Origin: Eucalyptus grandis
Taxonomy: Eukaryota > Streptophyta > Magnoliopsida > Myrtales > Myrtaceae
Direction: 5' to 3'
Assembly (NCBI RefSeq): GCF_016545825.1
Contig: NC_052619.1
Coordinates: forward strand, 47,988,127-48,052,126
DNA: 64,000 nucleotides
Positions 10,870 through 21,630 of the stretch are shown here, in pieces. Under the pieces are notes generated by a model. The model did no database searches and had not been told where the DNA came from. It worked only from the letters and a program-made list of their open reading frames with translations. Made by a program: the position numbers and the translations under genes. Numbering within the stretch: position 1 is the first letter of the stretch; every line of letters begins with the position of its first letter.

Positions 10870-11780
10870 TTAAGCTAAAACTAAATTCAGCCCCTATAGT
10901 TGTGATGGCTAAATATACGAGCCTCTAAAACGAAGTATACTTTTTGGTTCCATACTATTAAGAAGGATAAATTTTAGGGCTTTGTTACATGATTTTAGCG
11001 TCACAGCTTTTTTTTTTTTTAACGAAAACTCAATTACTTTTGTCTTATTTTCATTGAAAATCATATGAAAATATCAAATTAAGACTAATTACTAATTGGT
11101 GATTTCTACATTTAGAAATTTGCCTGATTTGATTGACATTTCCATTAAGAATAATTTTACACCGTATGCAACAATTGCATCTTCATTTTCAGTTCAAATC
11201 CGTATACACATATTCAGGACCATTCTTTGGAAAAACAGGCACTTTTAAATCTTCTAACTACTACTTAACTCACTATTTAATAGGCAAAATATTTTGAAAA
11301 GTTAATCGGAATTCTTTCAATTCTAGCAATCCTAACAAGTTCGCATGACGTTGATTGTAAGGGGCTGTTGGTATAGGGGGAAGGCTATTAGTATTAAGTG
11401 TCAAACTCAACTCTAAAATATTAAGGGCCTTTAGAAAAAGCTCCTTCAATTATCGGTAATAAAACAACCAATAGCAATTATAAACACTTACACACACATA
11501 AATGTGCGTGCATCAAATTGAAAATCCACGTCATTTAAATTTTAGTTAAAATGGAAATGTGAAAAATCATACTTAAGAACACGAACTAATTTTATCGCAA
11601 AAATAAAGTACATGGGCTACAGGTCTACCTTTTTCATCTTTTTGGTGGTCCTAAGCATGTTCGACTATAAGAAGAGTAGAGAAAATAGAGCTAGACCGAA
11701 TTGTGGTCATGCTGAGAAGTACTATGACTTGTATTTTTGGTAATATTTATTATAAAATTACAATACCTAAAAATTGGATT
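10870..11780 (+). repeat. Non-coding direct repeat, copy 1
   Basis: Collinear with 15540-16460. Shared strings include GATGGCTAAATATAC, TTTTAGGGCTTTGTTACATG, 'acttttgtcttattttcatt', CACTTACACACA and TTTGGTAATATTTATTAT. Both copies lack coding sequence. They lie about 4.7 kb apart upstream of the TNL cluster. Confidence 0.8.
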
Positions 11781-12130
11781 AAGTGAATGTACGTTTAATC
11801 TAATATTTTATTATTGATATTGCTCTATCATTTGAGTAAAGTAAACGCAATATTAACTGGAGGATTTGTATAGTTTATCATTATCCTTTTCTAGTTGATG
11901 ATGCTCGAAAGCATATAATTTATTATGTATTTTTAAAGAAGGTAGACTTTTATCTAGTGTTTTCATTTTCAAACAGATTGAGAATTCTAGTTTATACCAC
12001 TTCCTATAATATTTTAATTCATTTATCTAAGCACTCCTATCTTTCTAATTTGAACCTGGAAGGAGTTTTCATATGAAGGAAGATCACCCAAAGTAATCTA
12101 TTTTGCAAAAAGAGAAGGCCTATCGGCATT
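11770..12130 (+). repeat. Three-copy interspersed repeat, copy 1
   Basis: It shares with about 25110-25560 and 42060-42390 an ordered set of strings: GATTAAGTGAATGTA, GTTTAAT/GTTTAATTGAAT, AGTAAAG(T/C)AAAC(G/A)CAAT, GAGGATTTGTAT, a 'tagtt/gagcc..ga' segment and TTTTCATT..CAAACAGATTGA. Copy 1 continues with 'caaagtaatctattttgcaaaa' and GCATTATGAAAAGGT, as does copy 2. Non-coding. Confidence 0.7.
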
Positions 12131-12684
12131 ATGAAAAGGTAGGAAATACCCTTGTCTTAAAAACACCCTTGGCGTGCATGTATGTGTTAATCCATAGATG
12201 ATAGGCTGAGTTATTATATGCGTTAATTATATTAAAAAAATAGGTTATAAATAGATTTAAATATAATATTGGTGTTAAATGTGTTATAACTTAAAACCAA
12301 ATCTATCTCTAAGACTTTTTCTTCATTCTCTCTCGCCCTCATTTGATATTGCGTTCACTCACTCCACACTCTTACTCCAATTTGGGTATAATTTTTTCTA
12401 GATTGGGTTAAATATGAAATATTTTGACAATATGAGTTGGATTGGATATGAGCCAGATTAGGTATGGGTCCTTAGATTTGTATTATATGGAAACGAGTCA
12501 AAACATGTTAAATGGTTCTATTTTTGGTTCGACTTGGCCTACCTATTTGATGGGTCTAATACAAGAGGGAGTATTTTTGTTATTTTGGAATATGAATTTA
12601 TAATTCTAGCCTCACAATTATTTGAATTTCGAGGGGCCCACATGCTAAGCATGTGTTTACAAATGTCGCTCCATGAACACTAGG
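12131..12684. other. No gene recognised
   Basis: AT-rich. The string 'ttttggaatatgaatttataattct..cctcacaa' (12576) followed by GAATTTCGAGGGG is shared with 25620-25672, extending the similarity of this neighbourhood to copy 2 of the interspersed repeat. Confidence 0.4.
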
Positions 12685-12692
12685 TAGGATAC

Positions 12693-13092
12693 TAGGGGTA
12701 ATTAGTTTCCAGTTCGAGTTAGTTTCACCTAGGAATTGGGAATCAGATCGAGAGAACCAGTGCCTAGTTTTTGGGACTGAGAATCGGATCGGGATAATTA
12801 GTTCTTAGTTTTTGGGACCATGGACCAGACCGGATGGTCTTGGGATCAAGAATCAAATTGAATCGGCCAGTTCGATCCAATGGAACCTATCACTTAGCAA
12901 AAAAAAATAATTTTTTTTAAAGGTACTATAGTTGTCACTATTTTTAAGAAATCGAAAAAAAGGAGTAAATCACCGCTTCCATTTTTATGGAACCGAGAAC
13001 TGGATCAATGCCCCCGGAAACCAAACCAAATTGGTTGGTCTGGTTTGGTTTGAGCTGTTCCCAATTCGGTCGATCCAATATGCTCACCCCTA
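12693..13092. mobile_element. hAT-like MITE, ~400 bp
   Basis: Ends are TAGGGGTAATTAG on the left and, read inward from the right, TAGGGGTGAGCAT. The 8-bp flanks TAGGATAC (12685-12692) and TAAAATAC (13093-13100) match at six of eight positions, consistent with an old 8-bp hAT duplication. The interior is rich in 'ggaatcggatcgg / ccagttcgatcc' strings that could pair. No transposase. Confidence 0.6.
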
Positions 13093-13135
13093 TAAAATAC
13101 TATTTAATCAAAATATACGTAAATTAGATCAATAG

Positions 13136-13300
13136 GCCATTTCATCTGGCAATATAAAAGTGATTTTGGCAGTCTAGGGATGCTCTATTCTTCGGGCTTA
13201 AGCAAGGAAGTCGGCAGATGATTTTGTGCTAAAAAGCAAAAGGTGATCAGTGTAAATTCACTTGCCCATCTGCAAGAGTCATTTGTAGTGGGCCAAGGCA
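13136..13300 (+). repeat. Recurrent upstream-type module, copy 1
   Basis: It contains a GGCAATATAAAA box (13150) and then 'aaggaagtcggcagatgat', AAAGCAAAAGGTGATCAGTG, 'taaattcacttgcccat' and AGTGGGCCA. The same ordered strings occur at 13876-14210, 25790-26165, 44300-44400 (partial) and 53780-54730. The AATATAAAA box looks like a TATA box, but no coding exon follows here. Confidence 0.6.
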
Positions 13301-13859
13301 TAGATAAATTTATGAAAGAGTGCCTTAAGGATATTTATTCAACACTAATTAAATAAACTTTATAAGTTCCGCCCAAGATGGATTTTAGTGGTCCTTTATA
13401 AACCACTTTTAACCCATTTAGTAAGCACACTTTGGTCCTCCTTCGCCAATCTCATCTTTCTATTCAATTTTGTGACTCGTGACCTTCTCCCTTTGGTTAC
13501 TTTGCTTCTGTAATCGTTAAGTTTTACTCAATCTCTAACTCACACAATTGCACTTTTGAGGAAACCCAAACTTTTGCTACCATTTGCACACTCCCGTCAT
13601 AACTTGACCATCGAACTCCCTCACTATATAATTGACAAGTTGGGTTGGTTTATGGAGCAATCCATTTTTCAAAGGCAACAATTTAAGGAAAAAAGTTGAT
13701 AAAACTAGATTTCGACTTGGGTTGAGTTTGAGTCAGATGCGAGATGAGTATGAATCACTAAATTTATATTGAATATAAATGGATCTATTTGGATCCGACA
13801 ATGTCCGACCCAACCCACCCTTTATACTATTTAATGAAAAGATTGTTAATTAGTCCAAG
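13301..13859. other. No gene recognised
   Basis: Intergenic sequence between two copies of the recurrent module. It contains a 'ggtcctttataaaccac' string and no ORF of note. Confidence 0.4.
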
Positions 13860-14215
13860 TGATTGGGATCGATGGGCAATTTTACCCAGCAATATAAAAA
13901 GAATCTAATTGCGCTCTGTTTTTTTGTTTTTTTCTTTTGGTAAAGTCAAAGTAGAATTTCATTCGGTTTTGATAACATTTCATTTGCACCTACCCTCACC
14001 CTGCATCCAGAAAAGAGCTCGGCGAGTGGGTGGACAGACCAGCTAGGTTATGCATTCGTTCGTAACTTCGTATTCACCCCTAGTGCAAGGAAGTTGGCAG
14101 ATGATGTTCGGCTTAAAAGCAAATGCAGATCAGAGTAAATTCATTTACCCACCTCCAAGGGTCATCTGTGGTGGGCCCGCACGTGCTTCCTGCATCTTCG
14201 TCAAACATTATTACA
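13860..14215 (+). repeat. Recurrent upstream-type module, copy 2
   Basis: Most complete copy nearest the TNL cluster. The order is GGCAATTTTACCCAGCAATA then TAAAAAG, a T-rich run, 'aaagtcaaagtagaatttcatt', CATTTCATTTGCACC, 'gcgagtgggtgg', AAGGAAGTTGGCAGATGAT, 'gtaaattcatttacccac', GTGGTGGGCC and 'gcttcctgcatcttcgtcaa'. It lies about 3.2 kb upstream of the TIR start at 17339. I infer it descends from sequence 5' of an ancestral TNL gene. Confidence 0.6.
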
Positions 14216-14568
14216 TATTCAAATAACAATTATAAATATGCAAACCTACGGGAAAGGAATAAAGTAGAAACAAGACCGGTCGGCTCTGAAAAGATAATTT
14301 ACGTTGCACGTCCCGGTGCATCGAGCGTCGTTATGTCCATAGGATTCTCTTCTTTTGTACTTCTTTTAAAATACCGCATGGTAAGATTCCAGGAGCCAGT
14401 CCTCTTGATCCGTTCCTTGTATTCATTTTATTGCATCGCCAAGACATAAATATATCCATAAAAAAGCAAATTCGAGTAATGAGTGTCTCAACAAGACTTA
14501 TTCGTTACCAATTAAAGAAATTTTATGGTCTTTTTTTTTCCTCATATTATATTTAATCAATACCTCTA

Positions 14569-15302
14569 GAGTTTATTTGTTAACTGGTCAAATAGTACCT
14601 AATTTTCTTTTTCCGGAAAAAAATTTGCTTGGTAACTTTTTTGTTCCCAGAGCATAATCAAGAAATATACAAAAGTTGCTTATTTATTCCTGTGATCAAT
14701 TCTAGAATCAAATCAAATTTTCTTCTCTCTCTTCTTTTCCTTTTCTCTTCTTCTTCCTCATTGCTAGTTGGGCGAGCTCGCCGAAGCCTCAACTAGGGTG
14801 AGGCCTAGCAAGGGTCGACCTCACCCAAATCTGGCAAGGCCGAGCCTTTCCAGGCGTCATTGCTAGCAACTATGAGACTCGGCCTCGCCAAGCCAGGGCA
14901 AGGCCGGCCTCGCATTGGTTGGGTGAGGTCAAGCCTTGCCGATGGCCAGGCAAACTTACCCAGCCACCTGCGAGGCTCTGGTGAGGTTGTTGGACCATAC
15001 CCGATCGTCACCGATGGCTAGTGATCGGCTAGAGAAGAAGAAGACGGATGGAAAAAGAAAAAAAATAAGAGAAAAATAAAAGAAAAGAGAAAAATATAAT
15101 AAGATTACTAAAAAATTAAAAGAAATTCTAAGTCATAAAAGAATTTAAAATTGTATCAAATGCCTTTCTATCCTAGAAGTAGAAAATTTGGATAATTACT
15201 AAACGTATTCAAATGCTCAGAAACTCGTCTAGGGAACATAATAAAAAAATCATTTGTAAGCAAAAATTATTTCGGGAAATAGAATGGTTACCAAATAAAT
15301 CC
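14569..15302. mobile_element. GC-core Harbinger-like MITE (old copy)
   Basis: Ends are GAGTTTATTTGTTAAC and, inward from the right, GGATTTATTTGGTAAC. The flanks are CTA (14566-14568) and TTA (15303-15305), a slightly decayed TWA duplication. Its architecture matches the elements at 36651, 43170 and 60786: an arm ending in a C/T-rich tract (14717-14760), a GC-rich core (14768-15020) and then an A/G-rich arm (15030-15110). The core ORF on the minus strand (14805-15011) is low-complexity. Confidence 0.65.
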
Positions 15303-15539
15303 TTAGTAGCTTGACCAAATCATAAAAAGAGAAGATTTTTTTTTTTTGGTTGAAAATTTTCAATTAGGATAAGAACTAAACTGGTTGAGGATAAATTCAG
15401 GTCAAACTTGGATTCTAGAAAAATTGATGACATAATATCAATTTTTAGTAAAAAGATTATTATCACTCATCTATGAGCTCACGTGACAATGTTTTGTGGT
15501 TAGAAGGTTGTCATGGTTAGTTCTTCAATATATGTAAGT

Positions 15540-16460
15540 TAATACAAAACCATAATTTGTCCCTGTAGCTTTGAACTTTTGATGGCTAAATATACAAGCC
15601 TTTAAAACAAATTATACTTGTTGGTCCCGTGCTTTTAAGAAATAACATATTTTAGGGCTTTGTTACATGGTTTTAGTATCACAGCAAGTTTCTAAACTAT
15701 TTTTTTTTTTTAATGAAAAGTCAATTACTTTTGTCTTATTTTCATTCAAAATCATATGAAAATATCAAATCAAGACTAACTTTCAATTGTTGATTTCTAC
15801 ATTTAGAAATTTGCCTAATTATATTGACATTTCCATTAACAGATATACTTTTAAATCTTCTAACTACAACTTTAACTCACTATTTATAGGCAAAATATTC
15901 TGGAAATTCACTCGAGTCTAGCAATCCTAAAAGGTTCACATCACATTGATTGGAATGGGTTGGCATCGCAGGAAGGCTATTAGGCATCGAGGCTGTCAAA
16001 TCTCAACTCTTAAACATGAAGTGCCTTTAGAAAAAGTTCCTTCAATTATTGGTAATAAAACAACTGATAACAATTATAAACACTTACACACATCTAAATG
16101 TGATGTATCAAATTGATAATTCGCATCATTTAAATTTTAGTTGAAATGGAAATGTGAAAAATTGTACTTAAGATCCCATCATGAATGGTACACATACTAA
16201 TATTGCAGCAAAAACAAAGTACATGAACAAAGAGCCCATTTACCATACACTTTAGTGCCAAAAATTTCAAAAAGTACAAGTACCATAATCGGAGAAAAAT
16301 AAAATATTTAAATGCCAATAGTGAGAAATTCTGGCCAAATTGCTAATGTAGCATTCTTCTGGTGAGATGAGTGCAAAATGACGTTGTGCAATGAAGTGCT
16401 CCGACTTGTGTGTTTGGTAATATTTATTATTAAATTACAACAAACCTAAAAATTGGGTGG
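15540..16460 (+). repeat. Non-coding direct repeat, copy 2
   Basis: Partner of 10870-11780 with the same order of shared strings and scattered substitutions and small indels. No coding potential is seen. A 62-codon minus-strand ORF inside (16130-16318) is not matched by an ORF in copy 1. Confidence 0.8.
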
Positions 16461-17010
16461 GATAACTTTTAAATAGTTGTTATAACTATAGAGATGTCAC
16501 GGCTATAAGGTGATTGTCAACCACCTTGTAAAGATTGCGACATCTATTTTCAAAGTTAAAGCTGCAATGATGAAAATGTACTAAAAATATGATGAATTAG
16601 AATATTCTGAAAAGTACAAGGACTAAAATGGTGACTTACATTTAGAGGCTTATATATGGAGGAGCCACATGACATAGCTAATATTGATTCAACAAATTCT
16701 AAGTAGAAATTTGATAGAAAGACTTAAATTATCACGCCAGAATAGTGTGATTAGAATCATAATCAAAGAAAGAAAAATGGTCAAAAGTATTCTTCCAAAT
16801 ATATAGGTTCCAGGAATGTAATTTTCCTGGAATTAATTATGGATCTAGTGTCATTTGCTGCTGTTGATATGTCCAAGAATAAAATATAAGATCTCATGTG
16901 GGGTTGTCTCAAAGATCGGGTGCTATTTCGACCGCACAGCTGTGTGCTATTTCGAATCCTTCTTGAATCAACGCCTAGACCTCACTTGAGCGTGCTGGAG
17001 GAGATGGAGC
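16461..17010. other. Intergenic lead-in to the first TIR gene
   Basis: AT-rich non-coding sequence with no repeat partner that I could find in this window. From about 16890 GC content rises toward the TIR gene. Confidence 0.35.
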
Positions 17011-17017
17011 CCGCTCC

Positions 17018-17100
17018 CACGTGGTGCTTTACCCGTTTCTACCCCCACGGCAAAAACGGCAGGCCTCTCTCACGAATGAGAAAGTATGTATATGTATATA
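17018..17100 (+). promoter_or_regulatory. Candidate promoter of the TIR-only gene: G-box and TATA box
   Basis: A CCACGTGG palindrome containing the G-box core lies at 17017-17024. A TATATA run (17095-17100, inside 'tatgtatatacc') lies about 240 bp before the ATG at 17339, a plausible distance for a TATA box plus a leader. The leader is A-rich near 17160-17210. Assignment rests on motif and position only. Confidence 0.4.
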
Positions 17101-17338
17101 CCACCTTCTCCGCTAAGGCTTCTAGTTCCCTCTTCTCTCCCCCACAAAGTAAAAATCCCAACATAACAAAAACAAAAACAAGAACCAAAACAAAAATGGT
17201 AAAAAGAAAAAAGCTCCTCTGCTCGGGCAAATAAAAAGGCATTTTCAAATTTTGCGGAATCATTTCGATATCCTTCGCACTTGAGAGTCCGACTTCGGAG
17301 GAGAAACTACGGGCAGAGTCAGTCGGGGCAAAGAAGAA

Positions 17339-17926
17339 ATGCGTCGTCTCGTTCTTAGCAACCCTTTCGTGGCGGTTGTCGCACCGATCCTTCTCGGTGT
17401 GCTGGCGCACAAGGTTCTGAGTAAGAGGAGAGCAAGTGCGCTAAGAGACGCGGATGATCAGCATCCTGGTACGCCTAGTCCTCCGATCCAGCCGAGTGAA
17501 AATGACTACGACGTGTTCTTAAACTTTCGAGGCAGAGATACTAGAGAGCGCTTTGTCGACCACCTCTACTGTGGCCTCGTCAATGCCGGGATCTGTGTCT
17601 TCAGGGACGATGCTGAGCTCCTCAAAGGCGAGGATTTGAGCTCAAATCTTCAGGAAGCCCTTGAGAACAGTAAGATTTTCATCCCGATTATCTCTGAGAA
17701 TTATGCTTCTAGTAAATGGTGCCTTGATGAACTGGTTCGCATGATGGAGTGCCAAAAACACTTGGGGCGGTTAGTGTTGTCCATATTCTACAAAGTGGAA
17801 CCTGCAGATGTGCGATATCAAACGGGTCATTTTGGACAGGCATTTCATCGTTCTCATGGGTGTTTAGCCCAAAAGGTGGTTGTGCACAAATGGAAGCAAG
17901 CTCTTGGAGAAGTCAGTTCCTTATGA
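17339..17926 (+). CDS. TIR-domain protein with N-terminal anchor, cut short by a nonsense codon
   Basis: 195 residues. Residues 8-24 form a hydrophobic segment (VAVVAPILLGVL at its core) followed by basic KVLSKRR, like the signal anchor of flax L6. The TIR domain runs from about 56 (DYDVFLNFRGRDTRERF) through the BB-loop region (88-100, FRDDAELLKGEDL) and SSKWCLDEL (125-132), with the presumed NADase glutamate at E131, to the FGQAFH and WKQALGEVSSL strings. In family members exon 1 continues a few codons past SSL to the splice donor. Here SSL is followed by TGA (17924-17926), while the neighbouring gene has CGA at this spot, so a single C-to-T change made the stop. The donor 'gg/GTAGGT' at 17947 is intact. 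The product could be a real TIR-only protein or the remnant of a dying receptor. The domain call is firm, functionality uncertain. Confidence 0.75.
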   Translation: MRRLVLSNPFVAVVAPILLGVLAHKVLSKRRASALRDADDQHPGTPSPPIQPSENDYDVFLNFRGRDTRERFVDHLYCGLVNAGICVFRDDAELLKGEDLSSNLQEALENSKIFIPIISENYASSKWCLDELVRMMECQKHLGRLVLSIFYKVEPADVRYQTGHFGQAFHRSHGCLAQKVVVHKWKQALGEVSSL

Positions 17927-17946
17927 GGATGGGAAGTTGCTAATGG

Positions 17947-18452
17947 GTAGGTACTTTGACGATATCAACACCAATCAAATCGTAATTTTCTTTATGGATC
18001 CAATTCGTTCGTTTTAATGATGGAAGTTTTTTGCTATAATACTTTGCCTTCCTTTATGCAAGGATTTTCTAGCTTATATTTTGCTTATTTCTACCTACAT
18101 AAAGGCAGCATTACTGCGTTTATCTTTACGAATAAGAATTTGATAATTACGACGACGGACGCCTCTAAAAGAACCAAAAATAAATAAAAGAAGAAGAAGG
18201 AGAAAAGGAGACTGCTTGAAAAGCTTCATTAGCCTCAATCTCTTTCTAATAAATTACGATATTTCTGAAAAGAAGTTATGAGTGGGTCTTGTGGAGCAAC
18301 CACGGGATTGCTTTACCCCTTTCCTCTGAGCAAATAAAATAAGAAATGGCAGTGGCGAAAAGATTATAAGTTTTCCAAATTATCCCCGAGTTCTATTGTT
18401 TGTGCTATCGTTAGATAATACTTATGTCATTGAACTCATTTTTATTTGACAG
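17947..18452 (+). other. Intron 1 of the first TNL
   Basis: Starts GTAGGTACTT after the last two bases of a Gly codon and ends TTATTTGACAG. It is clearly homologous to the intron at 19754-20534: both have 'gacgat(a/g)tcaacacca', 'ctttatgcaaggatt', 'tctacctacataaa' and GGAGCAACCACGGGATTGC strings. This shows that the two TNLs arose by duplication. Confidence 0.75.
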
Positions 18453-19215
18453 GAGTGAAGGAGAATTGGTAGAATTGGTTGTGCACAAAGTTTTGAAAGA
18501 GTTGAAGAAAGCGGTGGAGTTCGTTGTTAGTGATTATCTGGTTGGCATTGACAGTTCTGTGGAGGAGGTTATGGAATTGGTAAATAAGAATGCCAGTGCT
18601 ACCTTGCGTGTGGGAATTTATGGAATTGGGGGAATTGGTAAGATGACTCTTGCCAAAATCATATACAACAAGTTGTCCAATCAATTTGTGCATCGTAGCT
18701 TCATTGCAGACATCAGGGAATCATGTAATTGTAATGGTATTAATTACTTGCAAAATCAATTAATCTTTGATATGCAGAAAGAGAAAATTCAATTTTGTAA
18801 TAGCGACGAAGGAATCAAGTACATATCATCTAGGTTAAAAGATAAGAAAGTTCTCATTATTCTTGATGATGTGGATACTGCTAATCAGTTAGAGGCTTTG
18901 GTTGGAAATCCTGTTTGGTTTGCGTCAGGAAGTAGGATTTTTGTTACCGCTAGAAATGAGAGTGTTCTTGATAGGACCGGAGTGGACATCAAGTACGAGC
19001 ATAAGCAAATGGATGAGGAGCAATCTCTTATCCTATTTTCTAGACATGCATTTCAAAGAGACTATCCTCCAAGTGAAATTTTAGCTCTCTCTCGTTGTGT
19101 GTTATCTACAACGGGGGGAATTCCCTTGGCTATTGAGGTTGCAGGTTCATTTTTGCGTGATAAACCATCACCAATTTGGGAAGAAACAATACAGAAGATG
19201 CAAAATATACCTTCC
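18453..19215 (+). pseudogene. NB-ARC exon of the first TNL, truncated before ARC2
   Basis: Continues the receptor after intron 1 in the expected phase (Gly then SEGELVELV). Visible NB motifs in order are P-loop GIGGIGKMTLAK (Met at 18643-18645 where Thr is usual), RNBS-A FIADIRES, kinase-2 KKVLIILDDVD, RNBS-B GSRIFVTARNE, RNBS-C-like LILFSRHAF, and GLPL as TTGGIPLAIEVAGSFL. The sequence then breaks off after WEETIQKMQNIP. ARC2, the MHD motif and all LRRs are missing, and the next recognisable sequence, in another frame, is a second TIR exon. The open frame ends at 19248. With the upstream stop at 17924 this exon should not be translated from the first ATG, though internal initiation at 18424 cannot be excluded. 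Confidence 0.8.
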
Positions 19216-19234
19216 ATGGACAGTGCAAGCAAGG

Positions 19235-19753
19235 TCGAGGATAATTGATGTAGAAGTGAAGGAGGATCGAAGAAATGTGGAAGATGCGAATCTTGCCACG
19301 TATGGTCCTTCCATACTGCCAAGTGAAAATGATTATGAAGTGTTCTTGAGTTTTAGAGGTGTAGATACTCGAAGAGATTTCACTGACTATCTCTACAATA
19401 GCCTCATCGATGCTGGAATCCGTGTCTTGAGGGATGATGATGAGCTCCCCGTAGGTGAGAGATTGAGCGAAGAACTTATGCAAGTCATTAGGAACATCAA
19501 CATTTTGATCCCAATTATCTCTGTAAATTATGCTTCTAGCAAATGGTGTCTTGATGAACTGCAGGAAATGCTTAGGGCACCTAGTGTTCCCTATATTTTA
19601 CCAAGTGGAACCTGCGGATGTCCAAGGTCAAAAGGGTCGTTTTGGAGAAGCATTTCATTATTCCGGAAGGTGTTTCGATCCAGAGTCTACGGAGGAATGG
19701 AAGCAAGCGCTGATAGAAGTCAGCTCCTTACGAGGATGGCAGTTTGCTAATGG
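19235..19753 (+). pseudogene. TIR exon of the second TNL, frameshifted, fused behind the first NB exon
   Basis: The frame runs through SENDYEVFLSFRGVDTRRDF, the BB-loop string FRDDDELPVGERL-like (LRDDDELPVGERL) and YASSKWCLDEL. A deletion of about 17 bp relative to the first gene (near 19562) then shifts the frame. The rest of the domain continues in another frame from 'LGHLVFPIFYQVEPADV' to WKQALIEVSSLRGWQFANG, with donor GTACTT at 19754. The upstream part of the exon, including the start codon and membrane anchor seen in the first gene, is absent. It joins directly to NB sequence at roughly 19205-19240, so this TIR has no start codon of its own. Confidence 0.8.
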
Positions 19754-20534
19754 GTACTTCATTCTTTAACCAGCACTTTATTTACTTTGACGATGTCAAC
19801 ACCAGTCAAGTCATAATTTTTTATGGATCTGATTCATTCGTTTTAATGATGAAACTCCTTTACTATAAAATTTTGCCTTCCTTTATGCAAGGATTCTCTA
19901 ACTTATATTTTGCTTATTTCTACCTACATAAAAGCAGCATAACTGTGTTTATTCTTACGAATAGGATTTGGATTATTATGATGACTTACGCCTCTGAAAG
20001 AACCCAAAAGAAGAAGAAGAAGACTGTCTTATTGGTTTAGTAAAATATTTTCCAGTGCTTTTTTTCCATCTCGAACACATAATTTCTATCTCGTACATCT
20101 GCGCAAAATAAAACAATTTTCTTATGCTGAGGAAACACATTTGTTCTTCATCTTCATGTCGAACTCCACTTTAGATTAATTAACATCATAGAACATAGAT
20201 ACTCAAAAGGGAAAATAGAAAAAAATACTTCCTATTATGATCCATATCCTTAATGGACCACAGATTTTGAACTTCTAGTCGGATCCTTAATATGTGCAGA
20301 ACTTTAAAGCTTCATTAGCCTCAAATCTTTTTCTGATTAAGTACGTTTAGAGTAACCTTGAAAAGAGGTTATGGGTGCATCATGTGGAGCAACCACGGGA
20401 TTGCATTACCTACTTTTATCTTAGAGATAAGATAAGAAATGGAGGTGGGAAAAAGATTTATAGGTTTCCAAATTATCCCTAAATTCTATTTTTAGTGCTA
20501 TCGTTCATATCATTGGACTCATTTTGTTTGACAG
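19754..20534 (+). other. Intron 1 of the second TNL
   Basis: Runs from GTACTTCATT to TTGTTTGACAG and is homologous to the first TNL's intron (17947-18452), about 275 bp longer. The extra length lies around 20040-20290, between the shared 'agaagaagaag' and 'agcttcattagcctcaa' strings. Confidence 0.7.
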
Positions 20535-21630
20535 GTCTATAGGAGAATTGGTAAGATCAGTTGTGCAATATGTTTTGAACGAGTTGAAGAAAGTGGTGGA
20601 GTTGGAATTTTTCTAAGAATTTGGTTGGAATTGATAGTCATGTGGAGGAGGTTATGAAATTAATAAATAATAGTTCTGGTGCTACCTTATGTGTGGGAAT
20701 TTATGGAATGGGGGCATCGGTAAGATGACTCTTGTTAAAGTCATCTACAACAAGCTATTGAATCAATTTGAGCATTGTAGCTTCGTTGTAGACATCCATG
20801 CATCATGCAATCGCAATGGTATTAGTTACTTGCAGAATCAATTAATCCGTGATATATTGCGAAGAAATATTCTATTGCATAACACAGATCACAGAATCCG
20901 CATCATCTCATCTGAGCTTAAAGATAAGAAAGTCCTCATTATTTTAGATGATGTGGATACTGCTGATCAATTAGTGCCTTTGACTGGAAATCCTAACTGG
21001 TTTGCATTAGGAAGTAGGATCTTTGTTACCACTAGAGATAAGAGTGTTCTTAATAGGGCTAGAGTGGACATCAAGTATGAGCTTAAGGAAATGGAGAAAG
21101 AGAAATCTCTAATCCTATTTTCTAGACATGCATTTCGAAGTGACTCTCCTCCTAGAGAGTTTTCAGCTCTCACTCGTCTTGTGGTATCTATAATGGGAGG
21201 GCTTCCCTTAACTCTCAAGGTTATAGGTTCATTTTTGTACGGAAAACCACCAAAAATATGGCAAGAAACGATAGATAAGATGCAAGAAATGCCTCAAAAG
21301 GAAGTGCTAGAAAAGTTGATGATAAGTTATGAAGGATTGGAGGAGGATCAAAGGCAAATGTTCCTGGATATTGCTTGTTTTCTAATTGGGAGTGATGCAA
21401 GAGTTGCGTACCACATGTGGGATGCTTGTGGCTTTTCTGTGGAGGAAGGAATTGGAGTACTGAGATTTCTGTCGTTCATAAGTATTGGGAATAATCATGA
21501 GCTCATAATGCATGATCAAATGAGAATTCTTGGTAGGGAAATTGTGCGTGCAGAAAACTACCACAAACCTCATGAATGTAGTAGATTGTGGGATTACGAG
21601 GAAGCCTTGGAAGTGCTAGAGAGCAAAAAG
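20535..21630 (+). pseudogene. NB-ARC exon of the second TNL, two lesions in its first 180 bases
   Basis: The exon starts in phase (IGELVRSVVQYVLNELKK) but hits TAA at 20614-20616 after a local rearrangement. A base is also missing in the P-loop Gly run (about 20708-20714). From there one frame stays open: GGIGKMTLVK (again Met, 20725-20727), kinase-2 KKVLIILDDVD, RNBS-B GSRIFVTTRDKS, GLPL as GGLPLTLKVIGSFL, RNBS-D FLDIACFLIGSD and MHD (21508-21516, LIMHDQMRILGREIVR). The donor GTAACT is at 21631. The long intact 3' part suggests recent inactivation or an alternative start. Confidence 0.8.

Noticed and set aside
17039..17410. Minus-strand ORF of 123 codons opposite the first TIR gene
   Set aside because: Shadow of the real TIR exon and its leader, with no domain.
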